A stretch of 64,000 nt of DNA from Brienomyrus brachyistius (GCF_023856365.1 NC_064544.1:22110399-22174398), one strand, 5' to 3'. Positions 35,282 through 47,668 are shown, numbered from the stretch's first letter. Numbers and translations are program-made. Notes: generated by a model from the letters alone, not told the origin.

Positions 35282-36066
35282 AGGTCTGCCTCTGATACAA
35301 ATCTGCCTCAGATATAGGCAAGTTACCGCTGCGGCTTACATAAATAAAAGTCTGCCTCTGATACAAATCTGCCTCAGACAAAGGAAAGTTACCTCTGCGG
35401 CTTAGATAAAAAAAAAAGGTCTGCCTCTGATACAAATCTGCCTCAGACAAAGGCAAGTTACCTCTGCGGCTTAGATAAAAAAAGGTCTGCCTCTGATACA
35501 AATCTGCCTCAGATATAGGCAAGTTACCGCTGCGGCTTAGATAAAAAAAAAGGTCTGCCTCTGATACAAATCTGCCTCAGACAAAGGCAAGTTACCGCTG
35601 CGGCTTAGATAAATAAAGGTCTGCCTCTGATACAAATCTGCCTCAGACAAAGGCAAGTTACCTCTGCGGCTTAGATAAAAAAAGGTCTGCCTCTGATACA
35701 AATCTGCCTCAGACAAAGGCAAGTTACCGCTGCGGCTTAGATAAATAAAGGTCTGCCTCTGATACAAATCTGCCTCAGACAAAGGCAAGTTACCTCTGCG
35801 GCTTAGATAAATAAAGGTCTGCCTCTGATACAAATCTGCCTCAGATAAAGGCAAGTTAGCTCTGAGGCTTAGATAAATAAAGCTCTGCCTCTGATACAAA
35901 TCTGCCTCAGATAAAGGCAAGTTACGTCTGAGGCTTAGATAAATAAAGCTCTGCCTCTGATACACATCTGCCTCAGATAAAGGCAAGTTACCTCTGCAGC
36001 TTAGATAAATAAAGGCCTGCCTCTGATACAAATCTGCCTCAGATAAAGGCAAGTTACCTCAGATAA
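35282..36066. repeat. 66-bp minisatellite, 12 copies
   Basis: Unit built of GTCTGCCTCTGATACAAATC, TGCCTCAGACAAAGGCAAGT, TACCTCTGCGGCTTAGATAA and a short A/T spacer. Most units are 64-68 bp because the A run varies. Variants (ACAAAGG/ATAAAGG, CTGCGG/CTGAGG, ACCGCT/ACCTCT) cluster in neighbouring units, as expected from local duplication. Because the usual length is a multiple of three, the minus strand stays open as 22-residue repeats (LPLSEADLYQRQ...), but no start, splice or flanking gene supports translation. Confidence 0.96.
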
Positions 36067-36069
36067 ATA

Positions 36070-37186
36070 AAGGCCCCGGCCACTATTTGAAGGAATACGG
36101 TATTTACACAATCCTGTATGACAAGCTAAGGTTTTTTTTAGACCAATTTAATTATCAGAAATATCAGGGAGATCAGGACAGCAAAAATTTGGTTAAACAC
36201 ATTTTGGTAGAAGTAATAACCATTTTTTCCATATTCAGTTGAATGACTTAGGACTATTATGGGATTTAGATGGTCTCAAAAGCTCTTAAGAGTTTCAGCA
36301 ACATATCTTGTTCTTAAATGCAGCAAATGTTTTATCTGACAGATTCCAGAAATGAAACCAACCCACAGCGGATTTCAGTTGGGTTTCTAAATTATCAAAA
36401 ACATATTGAATTGTGAGAGGAGCCAACTTCTTTGCACATCTTAGAAATATTTGCTTCCTACAGGCAGGGCTTTACTGAATATAACACATATGCTGCAATC
36501 TGCATTCTAGATGCATCTTAACCATTTTGATTGCTATTTGAGATCACTTTACCTTTACTGCAGAGTATTGCTCACAGCCTTCACCACTAATATGTAAACC
36601 ATCTTGGCTTTGTGGTGGGGGTTGAATGACTCACACCTTTTACAGGTACAGAGTGAATCAAACCTTCATGTCTAATAGGTGAGTGATCCTCAACCTTCAC
36701 TGCTAAACAGTGAACCAACCCACACTCTTTGCAAGTGACGAGACCCGCCGACACCATTCTAACAACCTAGGACTATTTCTAAAAATATGTGCTGAAATGC
36801 ATTGACATGCTGCAGAAACTGCATAATCTTAGTAATGCCATTGCCGTCACATAAATGTATATTATTTTTGTCACTTGCAAAAAGAACAAAATTATGGAAA
36901 TATATCTTGTTACACCTCTGTTAAATTTTGCAGCTGTCAAAACTTAATAAGCAGTGAATGAAGGTTAAAAACACTTTTTCCAGCACCCCCTCACCCTAAT
37001 GAGCATCAGATTCTCACCTAGTCACCCAACTGCTGTGCCTGTAGCCCACCAGCACACAAGAAAATAAAAATCTATCACCTATTAGGGCACTTCTGGAAAA
37101 GGGGGGGGGGGGAAATCAGGTGACTGAGGTTTTTAATCTTGATTAAAAATACCTGTTCCTTGGGCCAAAAATTATTTCTTAGTTCT
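36070..37186. other. Unassigned sequence
   Basis: Contains a poly-G run at 37100-37111. No gene or repeat family recognised. Confidence 0.5.
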
Positions 37187-37191
37187 GGCGG

Positions 37192-37470
37192 TGTCAGGAT
37201 TGCTAGGGTAGACGAGCAGGCTGGACGCGGGAAAGGATGAGGCAGGAGGGCGAGGATGAAGGAAACGGGGTTTTATTGGGAGGACGGGGCTAACGGCGAG
37301 GAACAATACAGCACATAACACCAATGACGGACACCCAACCGAGAAAGACGTGGACTGACATACGTAAGACAAGGAGAAATAACAGGGAACTGCTGGGCAC
37401 GATCGGGGAAGCACACGTGGATGATGAGGAGGCGTGGCACACACCAGGATCGGACGAGCTGGGCGCGACA
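37192..37470 (-). mobile_element. Gypsy-type solo LTR, family A, perfect duplication
   Basis: Plus-strand ends TGTCAGG and GCGACA, flanked by GGCGG at 37187-37191 and 37471-37475. On the minus strand it carries GTGTGTGCCACGCC and AATAAAACCCCGTTTCC. The perfect 5-bp duplication and lack of internal sequence make this a clear solo LTR. Confidence 0.93.
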
Positions 37471-37479
37471 GGCGGTACA

Positions 37480-40430
37480 CAAACTTAACATGAATTCCTT
37501 CGCTTTTTGTTTGTTTTCTCATATTCTACAACCTGCCCGATAATAAATGGCCATACCCAATCTTTGTGTCATGTGACCATTCCATCTTGGAGGGATTTTC
37601 CCAAATATATATGGAGAAGAAATAAGTCGTTCTGATCCTGGCATTTTTCATGGTTCTATCCATCGGCTATGGTAAACAGAACCAATAGCCAAGACAAGCG
37701 GATTATTATTTAGTTATTTTTATTTGTTGTTTTTTATTTTTCTGGGTTATTATAAGCGGCCCATGAACATTTCAACATCTAGTGACTTGTTGCATGAGGC
37801 ATAGGTGCTCTTTTGCCAGTGGACTAAGATAGAACTTGACTCTGCCACAAAAAGAAGAAGAGGGTGAGGAAACAGGAGGCAATGGTGTTATCCAGAGAGA
37901 AGATAATGTCATGAGTGAAGCCCATCCTACTCTAGAGATCTTACCTGAGACTTTCCATCTTCTCTGATATTTTCAATGTATTTGCCAGGATGTCAAGGGA
38001 ATATAGCAACGCCCATCAGTTAAAAAGTCTCTCAGCTGAGCAACTTAAAAGTCATTCCATGAAGCTGTAGACCATTATTAATCTCATTCTACTTACTTCT
38101 GGCTTTGACTGGAAAGCCAAAGGAGTGCATGGTGTTAGTTCCAATATGTTCTTCTACTTCATCTTTGAGGTTCTGGTAATATTCTCTCTTTTCACTGACC
38201 ACTTTGGCAAGTGAGTTTACAGCCATATTCCTAGCGGACAGTGACAATTACGATGGTAACTCCATTCTTTTTAAACACCAGATCTGGTTTTCACAGCTCA
38301 TCCTTAGCCACGATTCAGCGCGGTTCTCAGTAAGTCACCCAGTCCAGTTTATTGTGGGTACTGACCAAGTATTTCCAAGCAGGACTAATGGGCCACATTG
38401 CACATCCTACACTGAAGCCGGACTCCACTTCTGGCACGATTATGGCTGTTTCATGTTGGGTATATGTTTGCTGTCAATTGGATGGCGAATATAAAATGTG
38501 TCTCTGAACCGAAAGTGAGCCCCTACCCAGTAGTTACTAATTTTATGCTCTTGAACGCAAAAAATTCCCATGTCCTGCAAAGGTAAATAACACCAATGCT
38601 CAGGTTTGTGTTTTATTCAATCTGTAGGGACTGATTAGATGATTTTTCCAGGCAAAACTTGATTGGCACTGATACTGTTGACTCCTTGTGGAATAAAGTT
38701 CCTTCAGGGTTTCTGTGGTATGCTACCTGCTCACATCCATGCCCTTTCAAATTCCATTTGAGCATGCTATAAGGAGAAAGTGCTGATGGTAGGGTTTATG
38801 AACTGAGCAATCCCCTGATTCCATATGACATGTATTAATGGGATAAGGTTGCCCAGTGTCGGAATCTGCAGTCCTTCATCTCTTGTCCAGTAGTATATCA
38901 ATTCATCACACATTGCATGCAGAAGATGTGGCCAGGCCTTTACGGCCCCCTTTACCGTCGCATAGAGATTGGTAGGTTTTGCACTTTTTTCATTTGTGAC
39001 TCTCTGAACAGCCAGGAAATTTAACAAATCTGCTTTTTCTTAGATTCAGTGGGGATGCTATAGTAAGGCTCCTTGATAAAATGCTCGAAAGGAGTCGCAA
39101 GCAACCAGTCTGGCCCTATCTTTGAAACATAAACCTCAGAATCTTCCACATCTGGCTCCGCCAATTGCTACTCAGACCACCCTGGTAGCAGTATCCTAAC
39201 AAGCAAAGGGATCGACTTCTTCATATTGAGGGACGGACAGGTACTAACTGCCTCCCTCATTTTCCTCCCCTTCATTGACACCTGCTTCTGGTTTTTGTTC
39301 CCCATCTCCTCTCCAATAAGCTTCTTATTTTTTTTGCCCTAAAACAGATGACTTCTAACTGAATGAGCCTCTCAGTTTCCCCTTCTGACCATAACTGAAT
39401 GTTAAAGGCTCAAGCCCACAGAGGCTGGCCCTGTTCTCCCATTCCCAGTGTGAAGCACATCGGCCCAACTCTCCACCCTTGGTAAAATATGGATGGATTA
39501 CAGATACATTAATAAAGTATGTGATTGCAGCTAGAATTCTCTTTTCTCCATTCCGTTCTGCCTCCTGACCTCTGTCCTACTTCACACAGAATGCTCTTTC
39601 GCATCAATAATTCTTCATGAAATTGTCGTCCCTGCAAACTTCCGAATGCCGTCGCAAGTTTTCTGTTTTAGAAAGGCAACAAAACAAGCAGAAAGCCACA
39701 GATAATAAATGAAGTCCTTCTGATTTCTGATGTTACATTTCTTGAATTACATGTATGACTAAATATAGTACCAGAATACAGACATACCTGCCATGATACC
39801 TGCCATGTATTTCATGTTTTCTAAAGTTCACACATATTTTGTGGAAAATGTCCCATTATAGACATTTGTATGACAAACATCTGGGTGTTGTTGTATGTAT
39901 AACATTTATCTTAAGAATATACTTTCTTTCTGTGATATATTTGTATAGTGTATTTCTTTTTAAAAGTTTTTCATGACCTTAATATGTACATGTCATTCCT
40001 TGTTTGACCTAAAGATTTATGTAAAGAAAACCTCTACATAACTTTTTAGAACCTTGAAGGGAATAAAGGCTTCAGTGAATATCACCACTAACCTTGAACC
40101 CCAAGTCTGACTTTACTGTAGAGACTGAAACTCTAAACGTTGCTGTGACTCTTGTGAAAAACTAGGTTGGGCAAACGGTTGGTTGGGATATATGACATTC
40201 TCACTCCTGGCTGTAAATCTCACTGGGAAATATGTCCATGTACAAAAATAGCACAGAAAGAAAAAGCGAAGTGAAACAGGTGGACATTTTCACGACAGTA
40301 TAAAGGTTTATGAGTAGAATGAAGTCTTTTGGGGTCTTGCTGGTCTGTATATTTCTGATGCAGCTCCATTCTCAGTGGAAAATTCTATTGAAGGGAACCT
40401 CAGCTCCAAGCAGACGCTGCTAAATTTAAG
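37480..40430. other. Unassigned sequence
   Basis: Includes two open frames of ~90 codons (38204-38494 plus; 38767-39027 minus) that look faintly protein-like but match nothing I recognise. Could hold a very old element. No RNA gene seen. Confidence 0.5.
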
Positions 40431-40439
40431 ACCATTATA

Positions 40440-41290
40440 TTGTAGCTGGAGCTCAGAGCAGGCGTGAGACATACCTGGCAAATGCTCTTGTCCTCATTCT
40501 ATTTTCAGTAGAGTGTTTTCTTTTTGTTAGTCAGAGAGGGGAAAAGGGCTCAGAGTTCTCTTGCAATTAATTGGAGATTACTTAAATGGTCGGAAAATTC
40601 AATGGGCCATTAATCTAAGAGGGTTCCGAACAAACCTCATAAGTGTTGTGGCTGATTGCCTTGGCTTGCTCTACTCCTACATTTCACATTATAACTCTGG
40701 AACATAAGTGCCCTTTGAGTGACACTTTTGAATATCTGTCAAAAAGCCTGCTGTCTGCTCTGATGAGGTCCTCCAGGTGCAAGTTTTGCTGTGATGTACG
40801 AGCTTTTATGGAAGAGTTCTCTGGAAAAAAAAATTACTGCATAGAGAAACAAAAAACCTTTGTAATTAGCTGCAACCAGTTTAGGCGACTGACATCTTCC
40901 TGTGAAATCTGTGAGTATTTGTTAGTTCTCGGTAGCCATTAAATGTTCGTATGACGAGGCATCCAGAATATTGCATATCCCCAGCAGAGAGGCGTATTGT
41001 GGATGCAAGAATGAGCTACAATTACAATCCCAAGGGATCTGTCCTCTTTTTGTTTGATAACGAAAAACCAATGTTTCTATCAAACCACTCATTAAAGCAA
41101 TGAAAACAAATCTTTCGTGCGCATTTTGTTTTGAAAGAGTCCTTTTGCATATTTATTATGAATGAAGCTCTTTCCTTATAAATGGAGCTCTGTGCCTTCC
41201 TGAATGATACAGCATACATTTCCGATTAATTCAAATATTCCTTTTGTTAATGTGAATGTATCAGGCCTCTGCAATGTCTCAGAGGAAGAA
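40440..41290. other. Weak candidate conserved non-coding block
   Basis: Complex non-repetitive sequence with several TAATTA/TTAATT cores (TTGCAATTAATTGGAGATTA, CCGATTAATTCAAATATTCC) and no mobile-element match. Homeodomain-like cores are common by chance in AT-rich DNA, so this is a suggestion only. Confidence 0.2.
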
Positions 41291-42721
41291 TAAAAAGTAG
41301 AAAATAGTCTTTTGAGAACAAGGCTTTGTCCCTTAGGCTGATACTGTTTTCTGTTTACTTTTTGTATGTGCATCACAGTGGGCTTGGAGATTGTAGATGT
41401 CAGAGTGAATGTTTTATATTTTCTGCCCTTTGGTCAGCTCAGAAACTGAGCCAAAGGATGTTCACAGGTCAGTACAGAATGGGCTCTAACTCACACGAAT
41501 GTGTAAATAGCATGATGCAGGCCATAGTCTTCAGATGGCGACCTGCCGCAGGATTTCACTGAAAAGAAAATGAAATCTACAGGCCCTGTTCCACCTCATC
41601 CAGGTTTTCTGCAATCAGCAGCAGATTAACCATCCATAAGACCCTGTGTTGTCTTGTTTTTGGCATTCTAATGTTATTACAGTACAGCCAAGTGCACTGA
41701 GCCTCTCTGCAGATCTGCTGGTCCAGCGTCTGATTTCCTTCAGGGCAGAAGAAAAGCAGCCACCTCAGTCTGGGAGGCACAGCTGTCATTCATCATCTGC
41801 ACTGAACAAGCATCCCAGAAAATCAAGGCTTTTAAAAAAAAAAAAAAAAATGTGCTCAAATATTATTAATATAGAAGAATCCCAGAATGCCTATTTCATA
41901 AATTTTTAGCCTCTAAATATCTGAAAAATGAACCATTCTCTTTAAACTCACTATGAATTCCATATCTTTCATCAGTATCATCATGGGGCAAATTTGCAGT
42001 GGTAATAAATAAAAAAAAAAACTTCTACAAGCAGACATCCAGAGAGAGAGAGATGTGGCAATTGCTGAGATACATGGTCCAATTTAAAGCAAACGCAGTC
42101 AGGCTTTGGCCTGTGGTGTGTGATTGTCTTACTCAGAGATGGATGACCATCCCATCAATACTGCCAAGTTTTTCTGTTAACCATCTGGACTAGGGGTCTG
42201 GATGGAAGGTTCTGCAGTGATGTGGGTGGAGGAGGCTTCAAGTGCAGATGGCTGGAACCAGGGTAAACAAACACCCGGACATGGTACTAGTGCATCACCC
42301 ATTTACACAGGAGCCATGCAGGGTATCAGCTCTGCAGCATGAAGTAAAAGCGCTATACAGGCAGTTACCCATTTTTTCCCCAACATTTGCTATCAAGGGT
42401 ATAACTGGAAAAACAAAAACTCATTTTCTGTCAGTGATGTGAGAAACTGTTGTATCTACATGACATTATTTTCATTTTAATCACGATAAACAAACTAACA
42501 CCTTTTGTGAAAGTGTGTCAGGGAAATAGACACAAAGTGTGGTACCAAAGAAGATTGTACTGTAACAGGACGTTGTGTGGAATCTTACCACTGTTGATCT
42601 TAGACAGACATGTTTTTTGTTTTGGTTTACTTGTATTCACAGCTGGTTGAATTTAATATCAGTCTACATGTACATCATCTATACAGTTGCCAGCTGCAGT
42701 TGCACCAGTGACCTTGTCACT
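41291..42721. other. Unassigned sequence
   Basis: Has a poly-A run near 41835. No gene or repeat family recognised. Confidence 0.5.
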
Positions 42722-42725
42722 TTAA

Positions 42726-42952
42726 GTCGGTGGTTCTCAAACTCGGTCCTCGGGCTCCACTGCCCTGCTTGTTTCCCAGCTATCCCTACCCTACACACTG
42801 CTGATTACCTGGATCAGGTGTGTTCAGTCAATCAGAAGCTGAAAGACAGCTGGGACTTGAGTGTGGGGCAGGGATAGCTGGAAAACAAGCAGGGATAGCT
42901 GGAAAACAAGCAGGGCAGTGGGGCCCGAGGACCGAGTTTGAGAACCACTGAC
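42726..42952. mobile_element. 227-bp hairpin MITE flanked by TTAA
   Basis: TTAA at 42722-42725 and 42953-42956 brackets an element with long inverted ends: GTCGGTGGTTCTCAAACTCG on the left and its near-exact inverse on the right, continuing ~60 bp through GGTCCTCGGGC and GCTTGTTTCCCAGCTATCCC. A TTAA target is characteristic of piggyBac-type transposases, so it was probably moved by one. The right arm carries a tandem duplication of AGGGATAGCTGGAAAACAAG. Confidence 0.88.
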
Positions 42953-43012
42953 TTAAATAGATCATAAATATATTCAGAGTAATCAATTGTTATTAAGTAC
43001 AAGTACCATATT

Positions 43013-44345
43013 GACTTGAATATTTGATGACCCTGAATATAAGACGACCCCCCTTTTTCAGGTCTAATTTTTGAAAAGAAAAAAAATTAACTTTTTGTAG
43101 ATCAAATCTTGTTTTTATACAGAAATTTATTTTATTTGAAAATATTGATGATTGATGATAGGCTTTTATTTTTAACATCATTTACATTAAACTAGGAAAT
43201 AAATTTCATTCACCTTTTCGATTAATTTTTCACATTTAAAATTAAACTATTAAATTAAACATAGGCAAATAAATGACTTGGTATCCATCTACCATAAACA
43301 TGCAAATAAACTTCATTTATGCCTTTTATTTTATTAGGCAAGAAGGTGAGAAAAGAACCAACTGCATTAAAGATACAAGTATAACTAGAACAGTCTTGAA
43401 ACAAATCTGACAGTGAGAGGGAAAAACAGACTTGCAATAATAAAAGCTGTGTAAATTGGTAATAACTGATAGGAGTTTGGTTGCCAACATGACAGTGATT
43501 TGGCTTCCCTCTTTCCCGGTAGACTTCACAACAATTGATTTCGCACCTTACTTGGTAACAGTGGCAGATGTTGGCCTGTCAAAAAACATCGGCTTTGATT
43601 AGCATTGCCCATTTGAGTCACTGGGTTTGAGTGAGTTTTTCTTAAGTTTTTCACATACGTAGCACTATGTGAAGACAGTAGCTTCTCTTCAAAGTCTGAG
43701 AGCAAGCACTGGGCAAGACTAACACAGTGCTATTCCAGTGCGTGGCATCGTTCTCCTACACCCCCCGACGCTAGCTTTGAAGTCGTTGGTGGGTATGTTT
43801 AGCTCTTTAGTGATCTCCAAAGCCTTCAGCTGAATGATGGCTCTGGTAATGGGCATTCCATCTTTCCATTTTTCAGTCACATATCCACACACTCTCCTAT
43901 CGATCTCTTGGAAGCGGCTGCTTTGAGGACCATGGTAAGATTATCTCCGACTGTTTGCATTAGCAGATCCGTTTGGACTCACCATCTTTGAACATTACAT
44001 CCTACGACACCATGTTTCTCGGCTGCTTTAGAGTTCTTTGATGACTCCTGCTGCATTAATCACTATGATCTTCAAATTGGCATCATAACTCCTCCTCAAT
44101 TGTTGGTTAACTTGACCTACTTTTGAACCACTTTGATGTTCACTGTCTCTCCATCATTCAGGCCTGTAGCACTGTGTACTATTTGTGAGGGATGTTGGTC
44201 GGCTCTCTTAAATCAAAACACTTGTTACAAAATATTATTTTTGGCACCATATATTCCCTTTTTTCTGTCTAAACCCTGAATATAAGACAACACCATGTTT
44301 TCAGACATATTTTGAGACAAAAAAGAAAAACATTTTATATTTGGG
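43013..44345 (-). mobile_element. Decayed pogo-type DNA transposon
   Basis: Bounded loosely by two copies of CCCTGAATATAAGAC (43031-43045 and 44274-44288), both in the same orientation, where inverted ends would be expected. Between them lies a minus-strand transposase fossil. Either the true inverted ends are lost or two copies have fused. Confidence 0.6.
43490..44160 (-). pseudogene. Pogo/CENP-B-like transposase fossil
   Basis: Minus-strand remnants in N-to-C order: RSYDANLKIIVINAAG (psq-type helix-turn-helix start), GYVTEKWKDGMPITRAIIQL with KALEI (CENP-B-type DNA-binding half), FKASVGGCRRTM and, after several stops, GAKSIVVKSTGKEGSQITVM from the start of the catalytic core. Pogo-family enzymes bind terminal repeats through the two helix-turn-helix units and move DNA with a DD(x)D core; here most of that core is missing. 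Stops and frameshifts occur throughout. Confidence 0.7.
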
Positions 44346-45154
44346 CCAACATGGTACTCAATGACTTAATATGATTTCTGTGATTGTTAAGTCATGCTTG
44401 CATGCTTGGGTTAATTTCAGACATTAGCTTGTGATCAACATTTCTAAATCATTGCTTCTAGGTTTGATCAGGCTGTAGGGCACTGTTTTACTGAAGTGTC
44501 CCACCTTTATTTCTGAGGCGACAGCGCTGGTCTGGGAGGGCTTTGCTTGTGTCATTTCTCAAAGCATTAACACCACAAAAACATGCCTCTTACTTCCTTT
44601 ATCCCGCAGAATGTGAAGCCTTCAGTACACATATCAGCTTCCATTTGGCAGAACTATTTTGTTGCAAGGTAGCTTTTTCATTTCCTCTGTACATATGCTT
44701 CCAAGTGCTCCTGGCCTTCTGATGAAATTAATTTCGTGTAGTTTCTCTGTATGTGGACTTTACTCAGAAATAGCAGAATATCTTCTGTTATTATCTGCAC
44801 AAAGAAAAACAAAGAGCGGGGGGGGGGGACATAGTTGTAGGCTCTGGTAAAGTAAGGCAGCAAAACTCGCATTCAAAAGAAAAACAGAACGGTACTTAGC
44901 AAAAATTGACATTTCTCTGAGCTGGAAAGTTGTGCATTCTCAAGTGATTTCTAACATGCAGTCTGAGTACTTTTGGCTTTTAGCACGTCAGGAAAAAGTT
45001 CACCAAGTCAATTTTGATTACATTAATTAAAAAAATTCACTGGATGATTTTTCGGCCCTGATGGCTTCTCTAGATACTGACCCTTAGAGGAAGACATTCT
45101 GAAAGAGTGATTACCTTCATATATTATGGTGCCTTTAGCACCCAGAAATACAGT
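44346..45154. other. Unassigned sequence
   Basis: Has a poly-G run at 44819-44828. No gene or repeat family recognised. Confidence 0.5.
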
Positions 45155-45665
45155 GATTATCTGGGTAGTAAATGTATATTTGCTCAGAACACAATTTAAT
45201 AGAATATATGCAAATGAACAAATAAACAATAAAAAAGTAACCTAGTGCAAGTAAAAAAAAATGACAGAAAGACAGATTTCTCATGGCAGTTAAGACCGAC
45301 AGACTTATGTTGTCAACATTAGGGTGACAAAATTATTTGTTTTCCAAAATGCTACTGATATTTTGTTGGATGAAGAACATCACTTTAGTTCCCAAAGCTC
45401 TCCTCAGGGGCACCTCAGCCATTCCTTGTATCTTTTAAATTTCACCACCAGCTCATTTAATTAATTTAATTACTTAAATAACTTGTGGTATTGATTAGGC
45501 AAACATGGTAGGCTACTAGTTTAGTCATTAAATAAATACTGCAGGTATATCGCATGGCTAGCAAATACTGGGATGACTTTAGGACAGGATTTACACCAAC
45601 ATATATAATCATAGGTTTACACCAACATAAATACAATTTCACATAATTTTCTATGACAGTACTGT
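45155..45665. mobile_element. Tc1-type MITE, second copy of the 33646 family
   Basis: Collinear with 33646-34167: GGGTAGTAAATGTATATTTG, TTTAGTTCCCAAAGCTCTCC, GCCATTCCTTGTATCTTTTA and CACATAATTTTC occur in the same order. Terminal repeats are more worn than in the first copy. Confidence 0.75.
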
Positions 45666-46324
45666 ATTTCAGTGGCAAATTCAACTTTGTGATGTGTTAC
45701 TGCCAAGCATCTGTTGTAGTAATGGTTGTAAAATCAGTAGTAAAACTAAGAGAAATTACCACTGTTTTTATGCAAATTAAGTTCAGACATGAATTTTTTT
45801 AATTACTGTTATAACCAGGAAAGGTTGTTTAGTTCACATTACAACACAGATGTGCTGCATTTTGAATCAGCCGCAAACACTCTCCTTTGTCGTCCATTTG
45901 AGATAAACCGCACTCCACACAGTCCAACACCAATTCCCCAGGATGTCCACCCGGAACATCAAGTCTACTCTGTCATAAGAGATAATTCATAAATTTATTT
46001 ATCACAATGGATTCATCTATTTATTGTTGGGTACAATGAGGGACACTCTAAAGTGATCCTCCAATGAAACTGACAAGGAAAACTGAGGTATTAAAAGTAG
46101 CCACTAGAAAAAAGTTTCTATGTGGTCCCTTTTATGTCGAGACCCAAGTCACTGGTACTTTTATGTAGGTGAATCCAAGTTAATTGGATTTTTTTTATAT
46201 AAATTTTGTGGTGTTTGTCAGTGGATGAGCTTTTTATCGGCGTTATTTAAATCAGGATTGCTTATACTGTCTGTATGTTTTTCCAACTATTCAAATACCT
46301 TGCAAGCATAATTCACAGTCAGCT
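45666..46324. other. Unassigned sequence
   Basis: Nothing recognised. Confidence 0.45.
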
Positions 46325-46712
46325 TATTGCAGTTTTTCCCAAACCACTCTTCAAGAACCCTGAGACAGTCCATGTTTTTGCTTCCAGCTCCCAGCCAGAC
46401 AGTCCATGTTTTTGCTTCCTCCCAGCCCCCAGCCAGACAGTCCATGTTTTTGCTCGGTCCCAGCTCCCCGCCAGACAGTCCATGTTTTTGCTCGGTCCCA
46501 GTTCCCTGCCAAATAGTTCATGTTTTTGCTCCCTGCTCACAGCCAGACAGTCCATGTTTTTGCTCGGTCCCAGCTCCCCGCCAGACAGTCCATGTTTTTG
46601 CTCGGTCCCAGTTCCCTGCCAAATAGTTCATGTTTTTGCTCCCTGCTCACAGCCAGACAGTCCATGTTTTTGCTCCCTCCCCAAGGACCAGATTGGGAAA
46701 CACTGGCCTATG
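46325..46712. mobile_element. MITE with expanded internal minisatellite
   Basis: Outer ends TTTTTCCCAAACCACTCTTC (left) and CCAGATTGGGAAACACTGG (right) are imperfect inverted copies of a common fish hairpin MITE. The interior is taken over by the minisatellite at 46362-46680. Confidence 0.6.
46362..46680. repeat. ~36-bp minisatellite with higher-order pattern
   Basis: Unit GACAGTCCATGTTTTTGCTC followed by a variable CCCAGCTCCC-type half. Three versions alternate, and the order 'CGGTCCCAGCTCCCCGCC, CGGTCCCAGTTCCCTGCC, CCCTGCTCACAGCC' occurs twice (from about 46440 and 46550), a higher-order period near 110 bp. Confidence 0.9.
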
Positions 46713-47592
46713 GTCCTGTCCTACTAACCCTGCATTCAGCACTGTGAAACAGAGCTTCAGCATTCCCATCTGAGAATCTCCAATCTTGGTGGCAGTTTTA
46801 AATTTTCAGTTTATCATTTACAGCCATCAAAAGGAATGGCCATGACTTACACAAAGCCAATGCTGCCGGAGATCTACCAAAAATAATGCAGATATATAGT
46901 GAGTCCACAATCCTCAGCTGTATAGCGAGGAAACAATACTCTGCTGTCCCCATATCTACTGGAACATCTGAATGCAGTTTGCGCGCAATGCTAATACGCT
47001 GCCTAACAAGCCGAAGGTCGTACATTTTCATGCAGGAAAGCGCTCTTAGGGGAGCAGCGCACTTTTAATTGCTAATCTATGAGAGTGAAGGAGGCTCAGC
47101 AAGGAGGTGTGAAGGTAACACAGCCAACTTCAGCCTGCAGACCCCACAGTGGTAACATGTCAGAAGCAGTACATGGTCAGCCATTGACAAATCAGTTCTG
47201 CCTCACCCTCCGTACTCAGATTCCTTTACACCACAGTTTGAACTGATTATTAGCTTGATTCTTCAAAATGTGACTAAACACTTCTGTTAAGCAGAAGACA
47301 ATTTTATATACAGTAGCTTATATTTTATATACATGGTACTCTAACATAAATGTACATATTATAATTACTATAAGAATGGAGTAAGTTGTTCTTAAATTTT
47401 TTAATGTTTTGCAGTGATCACCAACAGGCAGACTCTTCAAAATCTACACCGCACAATCTATCCACGCCCCCCCCCCCTTCCCATCCTGGATCGGTAAATG
47501 TCATCATCATCCAAAAATAGTTGGGGACTTATGTATCAGTGCAAGTAATTGAACAGCAGAATCAGGCTTTTTATAGTTAGGTTCTTACACAC
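46713..47592. other. Unassigned sequence
   Basis: Includes poly-C at 47466-47477. A weak resemblance of 46880-47030 to a hAT C-terminus was considered and not accepted. Confidence 0.45.
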
Positions 47593-47668
47593 AACATTCC
47601 ATGATACTCAATAACATTCCCTGTTACTCAATAACATTCCATGTTACTCAATAACATTCCATGTTACA
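47593..47668. repeat. 20-bp tandem repeat, ~4 copies
   Basis: Unit ACTCAATAACATTCCATGTT with one or two changes per copy. Confidence 0.92.

Noticed and set aside
35187..36052. Two long minus-strand repeat-protein frames
   Set aside because: Products of a 66-bp minisatellite without stops; no start context, flanking exon or consistent frame through the whole array.
35282..36066. CRISPR-like array
   Set aside because: Units are contiguous tandem copies with no unique spacers, and the genome is eukaryotic.
38204..39027. Two protein-like open frames of ~90 codons
   Set aside because: No motif recognised, on opposite strands, and no supporting element ends or splice sites.
46880..47070. hAT transposase C-terminal dimerisation domain (plus strand)
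   Set aside because: Only a faint resemblance around TSECSL; no other hAT block or ends nearby.
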